Source: Oxalobacteraceae bacterium (lineage in GTDB: Bacteria; Pseudomonadota; Gammaproteobacteria; Burkholderiales; Burkholderiaceae_D). Taken from it: a stretch of DNA of 5,824 bases. A program made the position numbers and the translations under genes. The stretch covers positions 1 to 5,824 of the forward strand of contig CANFGA010000221.1 in NCBI GenBank assembly GCA_947446335.1, read 5' to 3'. The notes beneath the pieces are model-generated. The model was given only the letters and a program-made list of their open reading frames with translations, was not told the DNA's origin and ran no database searches. Below, one piece after another: positions 5,518 through 5,824 of this stretch (its first letter is position 1; every line of letters starts with the position of its first letter).

Positions 5518-5590
5518 AGGTGCCAGGCTCGATCGGGGCCACGGCCGCGCGAATGAGCAATGACATCGCCCCCGATTGAACCTGGCACCT
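5518..5590. repeat. Long inverted repeat between bfd and bfr (REP-like element)
   Basis: AGGTGCCAGGCTCGATCGGG (5518-5537) is the near-perfect inverse complement of the arm ending at 5590, which reads AGGTGCCAGGTTCAATCGGG on the minus strand. There are two substitutions in the first 20 positions, around a loop of about 27 bases. A degenerate third copy, AGGCTCAATCGAGCCC, lies at 5488-5503 and forms its own small GGCTC-AATC-GAGCC hairpin. The element starts 22 bases after the bfd stop. No T-run follows on the minus strand, so it is not a classical terminator. It looks like an extragenic palindromic repeat that may stabilise or punctuate the bfd-bfr transcript. Confidence 0.7.
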
Positions 5591-5612
5591 TCGACACGCA
5601 ACATCGCCATCG

Positions 5613-5824
5613 TCAGTCGACCAGCGCGACGCGCCGCAGCACCTGTTCCTGAAGCATGACCTTGGCAGCCAGATGTTCGTTCAATACTTCCTTGGCGCAA
5701 GTGTGGCATTTGCCGCAGCAAGTGGCGACGCCCAGATCGCGGCGCAGTTCCGCCATCGAACTCACGCCCAAGTCGACTGCGAGTCGGATTTCACGGTCGG
5801 ATATGTTATTGCAAACACAGACAA
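5613..5824 (-). CDS. bfd: Bacterioferritin-associated ferredoxin, 5' end cut by window edge
   Basis: A small [2Fe-2S] protein that docks on bacterioferritin and passes electrons to its haem, reducing stored ferric iron for release. 69 residues plus the stop are present, beginning VCVCNNISDREIRLAVDLGV. By comparison with E. coli Bfd (64 residues, starting M-x-V-C-x-C) only the initiator and second residue lie outside; the window ends inside codon 2. Cluster cysteines in full-length numbering are Cys4, Cys6, Cys38 and Cys41 (CVC and CCGKC), with extra Cys37 and Cys44. The C-terminus after HTCAKEVLNEHLA runs about 20 residues and is a little longer than in E. coli. Its neighbour bfr on the same strand confirms the assignment. 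The promoter is outside the window. Confidence 0.93.
   Translation of the reverse strand, partial: VCVCNNISDREIRLAVDLGVSSMAELRRDLGVATCCGKCHTCAKEVLNEHLAAKVMLQEQVLRRVALVD

Noticed and set aside
4871..5563. 230-codon plus-strand frame opposite bfr
   Set aside because: Shadow of bfr; the minus strand carries a complete bacterioferritin with conserved iron and haem residues.
5378..5612. Possible Fur box or iron-responsive site before bfr
   Set aside because: I found no sequence close to the Fur consensus; only the REP-like repeat and a weak -10 are seen.
5374..5721. 115-codon minus-strand frame overlapping bfd and the bfd-bfr gap
   Set aside because: It is a different frame from the [2Fe-2S] Bfd reading and runs through the inverted repeat; no domain is visible.

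Overview
The window reads as chromosomal DNA of a betaproteobacterium, probably Burkholderiales and close to Oxalobacteraceae (Herminiimonas/Janthinobacterium-like). This rests on remembered protein similarity, moderately high GC and gene content, not on a database search. Most of it is housekeeping and redox/iron genes on the minus strand, with one accessory piece at the left edge.

Left edge (1-589, +): the C-terminal half of an IS200/IS605-type TnpB (OrfB), cut by the window edge, followed by a right-end hairpin and a GGACGTCAA terminus. The usual RuvC-II glutamate is replaced by glycine, and a glutamate sits just before the zinc finger. No tnpA is visible. Bases 590-720 hold only a doubtful 45-codon minus-strand frame.

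721-2560 (-): a three-gene unit transcribed right to left: a four-helix cytochrome b561 (YceJ-like), then two divergent exported YceI-family lipocalin-like proteins. Gaps are about 30 bases. A candidate promoter lies upstream and a strong intrinsic terminator at the end. It is an expanded version of the yceJ-yceI pair known in Escherichia coli.

2619-4141 (-): purB (adenylosuccinate lyase), with a hairpin after its stop and a leader containing a palindrome over the putative -10 box and a perfect 8-bp hairpin. It is divergent from a YibF-like glutathione S-transferase gene (4238-4852, +), which has its own extended -10 promoter.

4852-5824 (-): bacterioferritin (bfr) and, at the right edge, an almost complete bfd (bacterioferritin-associated ferredoxin) missing only its first codons. 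Bfr stores iron and Bfd delivers electrons to release it. Between them is a 73-base near-perfect inverted repeat with a degenerate third copy alongside. The bfr terminator overlaps the stop codon of the convergent gst gene.

I did not find a clearly new multi-gene system. The best leads are the TnpB active-site change, the Bfr ferroxidase-site substitution (Thr127) and the doubled yceI operon.
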